A stretch of DNA of 64,000 nucleotides from an uncultured bacterium (lineage in GTDB: Bacteria; Desulfobacterota_D; UBA1144): assembly GCA_913050325.1 (NCBI GenBank), contig CAJWZP010000001.1, positions 65,611-129,610 of the forward strand, read 5' to 3'. How positions within the stretch are numbered: the first letter of the stretch is position 1; each line of letters begins with the position of its first letter. This document shows, one piece after another, positions 33,489 to 42,724 of the stretch. Made by a program: the position numbers and the translations under genes. The notes beneath the pieces were generated by a model. That model made no database searches, was not told the DNA's origin, and worked only from the letters and a program-made list of their open reading frames with translations.

Positions 33489-34318
33489 AAATAAGATATA
33501 TACTAATTATTAGCGTACTTTTATTATTTGGATTTGGCAGTCTTAGCAAATTATTTGAATCTGATAAGATTGCTGTTTTAGAGATAAAGGGTGTTATTGA
33601 AAATCCAAAAAAAATTATAAACTCATTAGCTGATATTAAAAATAATGAAATTTATAAAGGTCTTATTGTTAGAATTGATTCACCTGGCGGAACAGTTGGA
33701 TCTTCTCAGGAAATTTATTCTTTTATTAAAGAAATACAAAAAAAAATTCCTGTAGTAGCTAGCATTGTTGATATTGGAGCATCGGGTGGGTACCTCATAG
33801 CTTGTAGTGCAGAGCATATAATAGCCAATCCTGGTTCTATAACAGGAAGCATAGGAGTTATTAGTCAATATTACGATGCATCAAAACTTCTTAGCGATCT
33901 TGGACTAAATATTGAGGTTCTGAAAAGTGGAGAATTCAAAGATTCAACTTCACCTACTAGACCACTAAATGAGAATGAAAAGAAAATGCTAAAGTCCGTC
34001 TTAGAGGATATTCACAATCAATTTAAAAATTTAGTCAAAAAAGAGAGAAATTTAACTGCAGATCAGCTAGATTTTGTATCAAAAGGGCAAATTTTTACGG
34101 GATTTCAAGCAAAACAATATAAGCTTGTTGATGATCTTGGTGGAATACTGTTAGCTAAAAAATATATTGAAAATAAAGTAAACCTTATTGACTTAAAATT
34201 TGAATATTTCCCAAAGAAAAAAGAGAGACTTTTGGACCAAGTATTACCCGAAAATATAAACTTCAAAAATGTTTCAAGTATAATTTTTAAAAAAATTTTC
34301 TTCTTATATACCCCCTAA
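33485..34318 (+). CDS. sppA: Signal peptide peptidase SppA (short form)
   Basis: Membrane-bound serine protease that degrades cleaved signal peptides. The 277-aa protein has one N-terminal membrane helix (residues 5-20) and a single ClpP-fold domain, as in the short bacterial form. The nucleophile Ser is in 'VDIGASGGYLIACSAEHI' and the general-base Lys in 'LKSGEFKDSTSPTRPLNENE'. 'RIDSPGGTVGSSQEIY' is the family signature. It overlaps the end of the S1 gene (ATGA) and is followed after a short gap by lapA. Confidence 0.93.
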   Translation: MKIRYILIISVLLLFGFGSLSKLFESDKIAVLEIKGVIENPKKIINSLADIKNNEIYKGLIVRIDSPGGTVGSSQEIYSFIKEIQKKIPVVASIVDIGASGGYLIACSAEHIIANPGSITGSIGVISQYYDASKLLSDLGLNIEVLKSGEFKDSTSPTRPLNENEKKMLKSVLEDIHNQFKNLVKKERNLTADQLDFVSKGQIFTGFQAKQYKLVDDLGGILLAKKYIENKVNLIDLKFEYFPKKKERLLDQVLPENINFKNVSSIIFKKIFFLYTP

Positions 34319-34345
34319 TAATTAAATGTGTTAAACTCAATAATA

Positions 34346-34636
34346 ATGATAAGAGCAATTATAATTTCTTTTATTTTCATTCTTTCTTTAGTATTTATTT
34401 TCCAGAATCAAAGTGTTTTTCTTTCAGAATTTAATATTTCATTAGATTTCTTTGTATTTAGTTTTGAGGAAAGAATTCTTAATAATGCTGTACTAATTGT
34501 AAGTTCTTTTTTAATTGGTGCTTTAATTACACTTGTTTCAATTGGGCTTGGAACAATTAAAAAAAGCAGAGAAATTGCAAACCTTAAAAAGAAAATATCG
34601 TTGACTAGTGTTAAAAATGAAAATGAAGAAAAATAA
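34346..34636 (+). CDS. lapA: LapA-domain (DUF1049) inner-membrane protein
   Basis: A 96-aa protein with two membrane helices and a short cytoplasmic coiled coil ('KSREIANLKKKISL'), the pattern of LapA/YciS. In E. coli LapA works with LapB on lipopolysaccharide assembly control, and its gene lies downstream of rpsA, which supports the call. An upstream in-frame GTG (34328) is possible. I chose ATG 34346 because it gives the usual short cytoplasmic N-terminus 'MIRAIIISF'. lapB is not next to it here; lipA overlaps its end by 20 bases. Confidence 0.72.
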   Translation: MIRAIIISFIFILSLVFIFQNQSVFLSEFNISLDFFVFSFEERILNNAVLIVSSFLIGALITLVSIGLGTIKKSREIANLKKKISLTSVKNENEEK

Positions 34637-35561
34637 ATTAAATCAAAAACCTAAGTGGATTAAATCAAAAATACCTAAGGGTGATAACTATTTAAATCTA
34701 AAAAAATTAACAAAAAAAAATAATCTTCATACCGTGTGTGAAGAAGCAAAATGCCCAAATCTTGGCGAATGCTGGAGTGCAGGAACATTAACTTTTATGA
34801 TATTGGGAGATACTTGTACTAGAAGCTGCGGATTTTGTGCAGTAAAAACAGGTTTTGGTGGACAGATAGACCAATTAGAACCTAAAAGATTAGCTAGAGG
34901 AATCGAAAATTTAAAAATGAACAATAATAATATCGAACATGTTGTTATAACATCTGTAAACAGAGATGATAAAAATATAGATAGTGCCAAGATATTTTCT
35001 AATTCAATTAAAGAAATAAAAAAGTTAAATCTTGATATTAATGTAGAAGCCTTAATTCCTGACTTCTTGGGTAGCACTGATGCATATGATTATATTATTG
35101 ATTCAGCACCAAATGTTTTAAATCATAATATTGAAACTGTTAAAAGATTATACAAACACAGACAAAATACAGGAACAGAAAAAAAGAGGGCAGTTCGACC
35201 ACAAGCAAATTATGAAAGGTCTTTAAAACTTTTAAAATATTTCTCTCTTAATTCATCTATTGTAACCAAATCTGGAATAATGATTGGACTTAGTGAAGAA
35301 AAAGATGAAGTTATTGAATGTATAAACGATTTATCAAATTCGGGATGTAAAATTATTAATATAGGTCAATATCTACAGCCAACTCCAGAACATATCAATG
35401 TCAGTAAGTACTATTCTTTGGAAGAATTTGAAAATTTTAAATTTTATGCTGAGAATTACACCAGAATTAAAATAGCAGATTGTGGGCCCATGGTTAGAAG
35501 TTCTTATAGAGCTGAAAAACAATTACTACAACTTAAAGAAAAAGAAGATTCAGCAATATGA
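34617..35561 (+). CDS. lipA: Lipoyl synthase (radical SAM)
   Basis: Inserts two sulfurs into protein-bound octanoyl chains to form lipoate. The 314-aa protein has the auxiliary cluster motif in 'VCEEAKCPNLGECWSAGTLT' and the radical SAM motif in 'GDTCTRSCGFCAV'. It ends with the conserved 'MVRSSYRAEKQ', which supplies the serine ligand. Starts at GTG 34608, ATG 34617 or ATG 34623 are all possible; none has a clear ribosome site. The gene overlaps lapA and ends in an ATGA overlap with apgM. lipB is not in the window. Confidence 0.95.
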   Translation: MKMKKNKLNQKPKWIKSKIPKGDNYLNLKKLTKKNNLHTVCEEAKCPNLGECWSAGTLTFMILGDTCTRSCGFCAVKTGFGGQIDQLEPKRLARGIENLKMNNNNIEHVVITSVNRDDKNIDSAKIFSNSIKEIKKLNLDINVEALIPDFLGSTDAYDYIIDSAPNVLNHNIETVKRLYKHRQNTGTEKKRAVRPQANYERSLKLLKYFSLNSSIVTKSGIMIGLSEEKDEVIECINDLSNSGCKIINIGQYLQPTPEHINVSKYYSLEEFENFKFYAENYTRIKIADCGPMVRSSYRAEKQLLQLKEKEDSAI

Positions 35562-36745
35562 AATTTATTATGCTTCAGGCTGATGGTATGCCAGATCGAC
35601 CTATTAAAGCATTGGAAAATCTTACACCATTAGAAGCCGCAAATACTCCTTGCTTAGATTCTATTGTTCAAAATTCAGAACTGGGGTCAGTAAATCATAT
35701 TCCTAAAGGATATAAGTCTGGAAGTGATGTTGGGAATCTCAGTGTTCTTGGATATGATCCTAAAAAATATTTTACAGGTAGATCGCCACTTGAAGCTGAA
35801 AGCATGGGAATAGAATTAGATGAATTTGATACAACCTTAAGATGTAATCTGGTAAATATTCAAAATAATGTAATGGAAGATTATTCTGCGGGTCATATTA
35901 GTACAGATAAATCTCATGTATTTATAAACTATTTAAAAAAATTTGTTGATAATGATATTTGTGCTTTGTATCCGGGAGTAAGTTATAGACATATTTTAGT
36001 TTATAAAAATGACATTAGTGATATTAATACTACACCTCCTCATGATATTCTAGAAAAAGATATTTCTTCTTATTTACCATCAGGAAATGGAAGCGAAAAT
36101 CTCAGAAGCATTATTAAAGAATGTTCAAGCAAAATACAAGATCTTAGAAATGAAAATTCTATAATTAAAAATGAAAAAGTAACAGATGTATGGCTATGGG
36201 GTGAAGGAAAAAAAACTATTCTCCCAAATTTTACAGAAATGACTGGTAAGAGTGGATCAGTCATTTCAGCTGTAGATTTAGTAAAAGGAATAGGTAAATG
36301 TGCAAATTTAAAAATTATTGATGTTCCTGGAGCTACAGGATATTTAGATACAAATTATAAAGGTAAAGTCGAAATGGGAATTAAATCTTTAGAAAATAAT
36401 GATTTCTTAATGTTACATATTGAAGCTCCTGATGAAACAGGACATGAAGGTGATTATGTAAAAAAAATTAAGGCAATTGAAGATTTAGATTCAAAAGTTA
36501 TTAAACCTTTATTGGATGGCTTAGAATCAAAATATGATAATTTTAAATTATGTATTGTATCTGATCATCCAACTCCAATTGAACTACGCACACATAGTTA
36601 TGAGTATGTCCCGTATCTAATATTTGATAACAAAACAAACTTAAATAATCATAATCAAAAAAGATTTACAGAGAAAATTGTTGATAATTTAGATAATGTG
36701 ATTCATGATGGATATAAATTAATAAATAAATTATTTGGTATCTAA
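35558..36745 (+). CDS. apgM: Cofactor-independent phosphoglycerate mutase, archaeal ApgM type
   Basis: Interconverts 3- and 2-phosphoglycerate through a phosphoserine enzyme with divalent metals. The 395-aa protein belongs to the archaeal-type alkaline-phosphatase superfamily branch, not the GpmI/GpmA types. Metal and Ser sites are seen in 'MLQADGMPDRPIKALENLTP', 'YKSGSDVGNLSVLGYDP', 'LMLHIEAPDETGHEGDYV' and 'LCIVSDHPTPIELRTHSYE'. It is the last gene of the aroA cluster. Its end overlaps mazG on the other strand by 15 bases. With the class I aldolase this gives the cell two archaeal-type glycolytic enzymes. Confidence 0.93.
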   Translation: MKFIMLQADGMPDRPIKALENLTPLEAANTPCLDSIVQNSELGSVNHIPKGYKSGSDVGNLSVLGYDPKKYFTGRSPLEAESMGIELDEFDTTLRCNLVNIQNNVMEDYSAGHISTDKSHVFINYLKKFVDNDICALYPGVSYRHILVYKNDISDINTTPPHDILEKDISSYLPSGNGSENLRSIIKECSSKIQDLRNENSIIKNEKVTDVWLWGEGKKTILPNFTEMTGKSGSVISAVDLVKGIGKCANLKIIDVPGATGYLDTNYKGKVEMGIKSLENNDFLMLHIEAPDETGHEGDYVKKIKAIEDLDSKVIKPLLDGLESKYDNFKLCIVSDHPTPIELRTHSYEYVPYLIFDNKTNLNNHNQKRFTEKIVDNLDNVIHDGYKLINKLFGI

Positions 36746-37462
36746 TTTTGCCTTATTCCAGGCTTCATCATCATTAATATTTTCACTTTTTTTTATATCT
36801 AAAAATTTATTTGCTCTTTTAATAAATTTTTTTGTACTAGAGTTAAGAGCGATATCAGGGTTTAGTCTTTCAAATCTACAAATATTTATACAAGTAAATA
36901 AAATATCTCCTACTTCATTTTCAATATCATTTATGGAACCTTTTACCAATGCGGTTTCATATTCTTCAATTTCTTCTTTTAGTTTATTAATTAATTCTTG
37001 TTTAGATTGAAATTCTAAGCCTTTTTTAGCATATGATGATGAAACTTTTAAAGCTCTTTTGGATGATGATTCAATTTCGTCATAATTATAAACTTTTTTA
37101 TTGATATTTTTTTGATTATCCCAAATTTTTTTTGCCTCTTCAGGAGTTGAAGCATTTTCATTACCAAAAACATGTGGGTGCCTTTCAATAAGTTTAAATA
37201 TTAGTGAACCAATAATATTTTTTAAGTTAAACAATTCCTTTTCTTCAGATATATTTGCAATGAATAATACTTGTAATAAAAGGTCACCAGCCTCTTCTTT
37301 TATGTTATCAACATCATTATTATCTATGGCATCAATTAACTCATAAGCTTCTTCTAATATATGGCCTCTTAAGCTATTAAGGGTTTGCTCTTTATCCCAG
37401 GGACATCCATCTTCACTTCTTAACCTCTTTACAATTTCTACAAGTTCATCAAAATTTTTCAT
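36731..37462 (-). CDS. mazG: Nucleoside triphosphate pyrophosphohydrolase MazG
   Basis: House-cleaning NTP pyrophosphatase, here a 243-aa two-domain form. Domain 1 starts 'VEIVKRLRSEDGCPWDKEQTL' and contains 'EEAYELIDAIDNNDVDNIKEEAGDLLLQVLF' in parts, the ExxE...ExxD metal motif. Domain 2 repeats the pattern in 'KLKEEIEEYETALVKG' and 'IENEVGDILFTCINICR'. It starts one base after the M24 peptidase stop, so the two are one transcript. The 3' end overlaps apgM by 15 bases. Confidence 0.94.
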   Translation of the reverse strand: MKNFDELVEIVKRLRSEDGCPWDKEQTLNSLRGHILEEAYELIDAIDNNDVDNIKEEAGDLLLQVLFIANISEEKELFNLKNIIGSLIFKLIERHPHVFGNENASTPEEAKKIWDNQKNINKKVYNYDEIESSSKRALKVSSSYAKKGLEFQSKQELINKLKEEIEEYETALVKGSINDIENEVGDILFTCINICRFERLNPDIALNSSTKKFIKRANKFLDIKKSENINDDEAWNKAKLDTK

Positions 37463-38569
37463 CTAGATGCTAAAAAATTTAGGAAATTTAGTTAAATTTT
37501 TGATTCCATTTTCAGTCAATGCAACCGTATCCTCAATTCTAATTCCTCCAATTTTTGAATAGTATAAACCTGGCTCAACGGTCACTACATAACCCTGCTT
37601 CATCTTCTCACTAACTTTAGAGATACGAGGTGGTTCATGAATATCTAGACCAAGTCCGTGACCCGTTGAATGAATAAACCCATTTGGTATGTCACCATCG
37701 AAATTTGTTTTAAATCCATTTTTTGTAAAAAGATTCAAAATCTCATTATGAACTTTTGAGCCACTTATTTTAGGTTTCAAAATTTTTAAACCTAAATTTT
37801 GTCCTTTTAAAACTATATTATACATTTCTAATAAATTATTATTTGGCTTACCTTTACAAACGGTTCTTGTAATATCACCATAATATCCTGATATAAGACT
37901 TTTAGGGAATATATCAATAACAATGGGTGTAAATGGTTTTATTGGTCCAGATCCATGGTGATGAGGTAGTGATGATTGGTAACCACTAGCAATTATACAA
38001 TCAGGACAAGTTAAGGAATATTTTGCTAATTCTTTTTGGCAAAAGGATATTAAAAATTCTGATGTTAGGGTTTTAGAATTATGAATTAACCTATTATTTT
38101 TCAATTTTGAATATTTAATTATATTTATAATTTCTTTCATAACTTTTTCTGTATCAATCATAACTTTTTTAATCATCTTTATTTCTTGATCATTTTTTTT
38201 CAACCTATCTAAATAAAAAATAGAGTTTTCTGAAATATTTTTTTTAATATTTTTTTTAAGATTTATATAAATATATGATGGGAAATTATATGGCAATTCT
38301 AGCACCTTAACTTTAAATTTATCCAAAATATTATTCAAAATAGTGATTATTGAAAATTTTTTATTTTTATTTATGAAATCATTAATTTTTAATACATAAT
38401 CTACATTTGCTTCAATACAACCACGTTCATATTCAAGATCGTTTAATACCAAGTATTTTTTATTCTTTATTTCAAAGAAGATGATAGGGTCAGGAGCTTT
38501 AAATTTTGAAATATAAAATAAATCTTGAGAATTATTGGTATTATCATAAATCAGTTTCATTTTAGCCAT
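37463..38569 (-). CDS. M24 family metallopeptidase (Xaa-Pro aminopeptidase/dipeptidase-like)
   Basis: A 368-aa pita-bread-fold peptidase. The C-terminal catalytic domain keeps the metal ligands: Asp in 'FTPIVIDIFPKSLISGYYGDITRTV', His in 'FIHSTGHGLGLDIHEPP' and Glu in 'VVTVEPGLYY' and 'GGIRIEDTV'. The N-terminal creatinase-like domain is short and divergent. Xaa-Pro specificity is likely but not certain. TATATT on the minus strand ends 6 bases before the ATG, so it is probably leaderless. mazG follows immediately. It is divergent from erpA. Confidence 0.85.
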   Translation of the reverse strand: MAKMKLIYDNTNNSQDLFYISKFKAPDPIIFFEIKNKKYLVLNDLEYERGCIEANVDYVLKINDFINKNKKFSIITILNNILDKFKVKVLELPYNFPSYIYINLKKNIKKNISENSIFYLDRLKKNDQEIKMIKKVMIDTEKVMKEIINIIKYSKLKNNRLIHNSKTLTSEFLISFCQKELAKYSLTCPDCIIASGYQSSLPHHHGSGPIKPFTPIVIDIFPKSLISGYYGDITRTVCKGKPNNNLLEMYNIVLKGQNLGLKILKPKISGSKVHNEILNLFTKNGFKTNFDGDIPNGFIHSTGHGLGLDIHEPPRISKVSEKMKQGYVVTVEPGLYYSKIGGIRIEDTVALTENGIKNLTKFPKFFSI

Positions 38570-38575
38570 AAAGCT

Positions 38576-38581
38576 AATATA
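38576..38581 (-). promoter_or_regulatory. -10 hexamer TATATT of a predicted leaderless promoter for the M24 peptidase-mazG unit
   Basis: Minus-strand TATATT ends 6 bases before ATG 38569. No ribosome site is present in the gap. The -35 is unclear. Confidence 0.48.
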
Positions 38582-38605
38582 TCATAAACCTTCCAATGAT
38601 TATGG

Positions 38606-38633
38606 TTGATATGCAAAAAAAATACTTTAAAAT
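38606..38633 (+). promoter_or_regulatory. Leaderless promoter of erpA
   Basis: TTGATA (38606-38611), a 16-base spacer and TAAAAT (38628-38633), then exactly six bases to ATG 38640. There is no Shine-Dalgarno sequence. It shares a 70-base region with the divergent M24 peptidase promoter. Confidence 0.6.
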
Positions 38634-38639
38634 ATTAAT

Positions 38640-38963
38640 ATGTTTAATATTAGTGAAAAAGCGGTTTCAGAAATTTCTAGACTATTAAATGAAGAAGACG
38701 ACAATACCATGTTTCTTAGAATAAAAGTTGTCCCTGGTGGTTGCTCTGGTTTTTCTTATGAAATGGGTTTTGATAATGAAATTGGTGATACTGATCAAGT
38801 ATTCGAAAAAAACAGTGTTAAGGTTGTTATAGATAAATTTAGTTATGGTCATGTAGATGGTGGTACATTAAATTTTTCTGATGGTCTTAATGGTACAGGA
38901 TTTGGTATAGAAAATCCTAATGCTACAGCACAATGTGGCTGTGGATCATCCTTCACAGTTTAA
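38640..38963 (+). CDS. erpA: A-type Fe-S carrier / insertion protein (ErpA/IscA family)
   Basis: Delivers iron-sulfur clusters to apo-proteins. The 107-aa protein has the three conserved cysteines: one in 'VVPGGCSGFSYEMGF' and two in the C-terminal 'ATAQCGCGSSFTV'. The longer 'DGGTLNFSDGLNGTGFGIENPNA' region is typical of ErpA rather than SufA, but the name is a best guess. Many Fe-S enzymes in the window (LipA, QueE, CofG, CofH, IspH) would be clients. Its end overlaps the symporter gene by 11 bases on the other strand. Confidence 0.9.
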   Translation: MFNISEKAVSEISRLLNEEDDNTMFLRIKVVPGGCSGFSYEMGFDNEIGDTDQVFEKNSVKVVIDKFSYGHVDGGTLNFSDGLNGTGFGIENPNATAQCGCGSSFTV

Positions 38964-40632
38964 TTTTAATTAAATACAAAACTATCCCAATTCCAATTAA
39001 ACCATATATAGTTGCGATATAGAACATTCCTAATGAAATGTTTATAATGGAATAAATCATTAATATGATTCCAAAAGAAAAAAGAAATGAATTTCCTATA
39101 TTTTTAAAACTCAATGATGTTTCTTTTTTTTCAAAAATACTCCAGTTTCCATCTGGCTTTACTTTAAAATAAAAATCTTTTAGTTGATCAAGATCTGTTG
39201 GTTTGGTATAGAAAGTAGCTAATAATCCCATTAAGATTGAAATAGGAATAATTAGTAATTTTTTGAAGAAAGTAGCTTCAAGGACTCCTACATAATCTAA
39301 AAAAAAGAAAATTAATGTAATAAATATAGATGTCAAAATTGAAACAATCTCAGACCATGCATTTATTCTCCAGTAAAACCATCTCGCTAAAAGAAAAAAT
39401 CCAAGTCCAGAGCTAACACTCCAAAGAAAAATCCATACTCTACCTATATTATCGATTGATAAACCTATTATTAATGCAATAGTTAAAAAAACTACACTAA
39501 AGATTCTTCCAATAGTTACTAATTTTTTTTCACTTTTAACTTTTAAAAAATATTTACATATATCATTAACAATATATGATGAACCCCAGTTAACTTGTGT
39601 GCTTATCGTTGACATGTATGCAGAAATTAATGCAATTAAGATTAAGCCCTTAAAGCCAGGTGTTAAATAATTTTTTATCATTATTGGAAAAATTTTTTCT
39701 GAGTCAGATATGGTAGATGTCTGAAATATTACTAATGATGCAAAGCCAATAAATAACCATGGCATTAATCTTAGAACATAATGATTCAATATAAACCAGA
39801 CTGTTCCTAAAGCTCCATCTCTTTCGGTTTTTGCTGAACATAGCCTTTGAATTATGTAGCCTCCTCCATCTGCATTGTGAGAAGTCCACCAAACTACTGT
39901 TATATAAGCTATAAATGTTAAAAAATCATCATAATTGAAAATATTAGGTATAAAAGATGTTTTATCAGATGGTAAAGATTTTACAATTTCAAAATAATTA
40001 CCAAAACCCCCGATTTGATCAGAATTTATTATAAAAAAGGCTAATATTATTGACCCAGCAAAAGCAATAAAATACTGAATAAAGTCATTAATCATAACAC
40101 CTCTAATGCCACCCAAAGTTGTATAAAACATGGCTGTTAATGTAGAGATAAGTAATAAAATAAAGGTATTATCACCAATAATTACAGTGAATATTTTTAT
40201 GAATGCACTTATAATCCAAGCAGAAATAATTAAATTGAAAAAAACTGAAAAATAAAAAGCTTTAAATAATTTTAAAATTCTAGACGCATTACCAGAATAT
40301 CTATAGTCTATTAACTCATTATCAGTTAGAACTCCTATTCTTTTCCAATATTTTGAGAAATAGAAAATTATAAGACAATGAGTAAAAAGAAAAGACCACC
40401 AAAACCAGTTTTTCCATGTTCCTGCTGTATAAATCCATCCAATGATTACAAGAGGCGTATCTATAGATAAAGTTGTAGCAACCATTGAGGTTCCTAAGAG
40501 CCACCAAGAGCTACTTCTTCTGGATAAAAAATACGAATCAATACTGGACGAAGATTCCTTACTTACATATATACTTAGTGAAATTGTAAAGATTAAATAA
40601 ATTGAAATAATTAAAATATCATATGGATGCAT
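38953..40632 (-). CDS. Sodium:solute symporter (SSS family), possibly for muropeptide-derived sugars
   Basis: A 559-aa membrane protein with about 13-14 helices of the LeuT-fold SSS family. 'YFLSRRSSSWWLLGTSMVATTLSIDTPL' in parts is the N-terminal family signature (substrate and Na site). 'FYTTLGGIRGVMINDFIQYF' and 'ALISAYMSTISTQVNWGSSY' follow. It is the last gene of murQ-anmK-nagZ-symporter, starting 5 bases after nagZ. No AmpG-type permease is nearby. Uptake of anhydro-muropeptide, MurNAc or anhydroMurNAc in place of AmpG is my inference from the operon. From memory an SSS-type MurNAc transporter (MurT) is known in Tannerella. Confidence 0.8.
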   Translation of the reverse strand: MHPYDILIISIYLIFTISLSIYVSKESSSSIDSYFLSRRSSSWWLLGTSMVATTLSIDTPLVIIGWIYTAGTWKNWFWWSFLFTHCLIIFYFSKYWKRIGVLTDNELIDYRYSGNASRILKLFKAFYFSVFFNLIISAWIISAFIKIFTVIIGDNTFILLLISTLTAMFYTTLGGIRGVMINDFIQYFIAFAGSIILAFFIINSDQIGGFGNYFEIVKSLPSDKTSFIPNIFNYDDFLTFIAYITVVWWTSHNADGGGYIIQRLCSAKTERDGALGTVWFILNHYVLRLMPWLFIGFASLVIFQTSTISDSEKIFPIMIKNYLTPGFKGLILIALISAYMSTISTQVNWGSSYIVNDICKYFLKVKSEKKLVTIGRIFSVVFLTIALIIGLSIDNIGRVWIFLWSVSSGLGFFLLARWFYWRINAWSEIVSILTSIFITLIFFFLDYVGVLEATFFKKLLIIPISILMGLLATFYTKPTDLDQLKDFYFKVKPDGNWSIFEKKETSLSFKNIGNSFLFSFGIILMIYSIINISLGMFYIATIYGLIGIGIVLYLIKIKL

Positions 40633-40637
40633 TATTA

Positions 40638-41606
40638 TTAGCTTAACCTAGACTTTTTAAATTTTAGAACTTTAGAAATTTTATTTTCATAAAATTCATG
40701 ATTATTAAAATTTAAATTTTCTAAAATTTTTAATGTTTTTAAAGGATCAACAGGATCTAATAAAAGGTCTCCACCTGATTCAAAAAAAGATTTAGTTATA
40801 AATATATCATCATAATTTTTTGTTAAAGAATTCATTCTCATTGAATCACTCATTAATAAACCTTTATAATTTAATTTTTCTCTTAAAAATTTGTTTAAAA
40901 TATTATTTGAAAGAGTAGCAGGAAGTTTTTTTGTATCAAAAGCTTTATACCATCCATGGGCAGTCATTATCAATTTAACTTTAGATAATAAATTAATAAA
41001 TATTGATATGTGATTTTTTTTAAGTTCATCTAAAGATAAATTTGAACTAAAAATATCTTTATGCGTATCGCCATTTAAACATCCATGTCCAGGAAAATGT
41101 TTCAAACAAGGTTCTATTTTATTTTCTCTACATGATTGAATAAAAATATTAGCAACTTCTATTATTTCACTAGTATCAACACCTAATACTCTATTTTTAA
41201 GAATATCAAGATTATTAGAATTGTTATCAACAACAGGAGCCAAATTACAAAAGATATTATTTTCTTTTAATTCTTTATTAATTTTATTATAAATTGAGTA
41301 TAAATCTTTAATATCTTTTCTTATATATTGATCTGATAAAAGATATCCCTCTTTACATCTATGGCCAAGGCCCTTTTCAGCATCTATGAAAAAGTAATAT
41401 TCTTGAATATTTTTTTTTATTTCTTTTTTAAAGTTTTCTAAAGCTGAAATAGGAAATGGTTCCTTTTTACCAAATTCGACTACATCTGTTGAAAATAAAA
41501 TGAATGAATCAAATCCATATTTAGATGATAATTTAAGAGCATAATTTATCGAATCTTGCGAATTTAAATTAACTCTTGGAATTATTAAATTTGATAAAAT
41601 ATTCAT
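40638..41606 (-). CDS. nagZ: Beta-N-acetylhexosaminidase NagZ (GH3)
   Basis: Removes GlcNAc from 1,6-anhydroMurNAc (peptides) during cell-wall recycling. The 322-aa protein has the GH3 NagZ motif KHFPGHG..GDTH as 'CLKHFPGHGCLNGDTHKD'. The nucleophile region is 'YKGLLMSDSMRMNSL' (Asp after Ser). It lacks a signal peptide, so it acts in the cytoplasm as in E. coli. It overlaps anmK by one base and precedes the symporter by 5 bases. Substrate therefore has to enter by transport, which the next gene could supply. Confidence 0.92.
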   Translation of the reverse strand: MNILSNLIIPRVNLNSQDSINYALKLSSKYGFDSFILFSTDVVEFGKKEPFPISALENFKKEIKKNIQEYYFFIDAEKGLGHRCKEGYLLSDQYIRKDIKDLYSIYNKINKELKENNIFCNLAPVVDNNSNNLDILKNRVLGVDTSEIIEVANIFIQSCRENKIEPCLKHFPGHGCLNGDTHKDIFSSNLSLDELKKNHISIFINLLSKVKLIMTAHGWYKAFDTKKLPATLSNNILNKFLREKLNYKGLLMSDSMRMNSLTKNYDDIFITKSFFESGGDLLLDPVDPLKTLKILENLNFNNHEFYENKISKVLKFKKSRLS

Positions 41607-42724
41607 TATTTTGAGGATAATTTACCTAATACAGAATCGGTCTTTGCACCTGTAATATTTTTTAAATTGATTTTTAAATTATGAAATCTCATATATGCTA
41701 AAAGAGCAAATAATGCACATTCCTTAAACTTTGATGGCATACCAATATCATCAGAATTTAAAAAAACTATTTCGGGTAGTCTTGCTTGCAACCTTTCAAT
41801 CATAAAAGAATTTTTAACGCCACCACCTGAAAGGATGATATTTTTAATTTTATGATTTTTAAAAATAAAATCTTCGTAAGATCTAGCTATGGATTCTACA
41901 GTAACTTCCGTTAAGGTGGCTAAAATATCTTCAATTATTAAATTATTTTTTTTACTATATGATAATAAATCTAATGCATATTGTATTCCAAATTCTCTAT
42001 TACCAGTTGATTTAGGTGGTTTACGCTTAAAAAAGGGATTCGAGAGTATTTTATTAAATAATTTTTTATCTATTTTACCTTTCCTAGAATAGTTTCCATT
42101 TTTATCAAATTTAAGCTTATTATCTGTATAAATTGATATAACTTTATCTACTAATGAATTTGCCGGTCCTGAATCATATCCTATAGATTTATTAAAATCT
42201 TTATGAACTAAAGTGGTATTTGCAATTCCACCTAAGTTTTGAGCTATAAAAGGTCTTTTAACTTTTTTAAATAAAAAATGATCTAATATAGGGACAAAAG
42301 GTGCGCCTGAGCCACCGTTTATCACATCTTTTTTTCTAAAATCAGATACAACATCAATACCAGTCATGTTTGATACAATATCAGGTTCAGTAATTTGAAT
42401 AGTAGTAGTATTTTTTATATTGTTGGAATGATGAATAGTTTGTCCATGCATACCAATAAGTTTTGGTTTTAATTTTAAAGGTTTTAAAAAAGTGTTAATT
42501 TTTTGACCAACAAATTTTCCCAGATTTATTGATGCATTTTCAACTTCTAAAATTGATGATGTTGGTCCAAGTTCCTTTATTTTTTTTAAAAAAATATTTG
42601 GATATTTATATTCATATCCTTTAATTATGTCAATATTCTTATCATCAACATCAAATAGAGCTATATCAAGAGAGTCTATAGAAGTACCTGAATTTACACC
42701 TAAAATTTTCATTGATTTCTTCAT
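41606..42724 (-). CDS. anmK: Anhydro-N-acetylmuramic acid kinase AnmK
   Basis: Phosphorylates and opens 1,6-anhydroMurNAc to MurNAc 6-phosphate. The 372-aa protein has the ASKHA-type phosphate loops: 'ILGVNSGTSIDSLDIALFD', 'VVSDFRKKDVINGGSGAPFVP' and 'NIILSGGGVKNSFMIERLQ'. 'GMHGQTIHH' also matches the family. It sits between murQ (adjacent, no gap) and nagZ (1-base overlap), the exact partners in the recycling route. The order follows the pathway in reverse. Confidence 0.95.
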   Translation of the reverse strand: MKKSMKILGVNSGTSIDSLDIALFDVDDKNIDIIKGYEYKYPNIFLKKIKELGPTSSILEVENASINLGKFVGQKINTFLKPLKLKPKLIGMHGQTIHHSNNIKNTTTIQITEPDIVSNMTGIDVVSDFRKKDVINGGSGAPFVPILDHFLFKKVKRPFIAQNLGGIANTTLVHKDFNKSIGYDSGPANSLVDKVISIYTDNKLKFDKNGNYSRKGKIDKKLFNKILSNPFFKRKPPKSTGNREFGIQYALDLLSYSKKNNLIIEDILATLTEVTVESIARSYEDFIFKNHKIKNIILSGGGVKNSFMIERLQARLPEIVFLNSDDIGMPSKFKECALFALLAYMRFHNLKINLKNITGAKTDSVLGKLSSK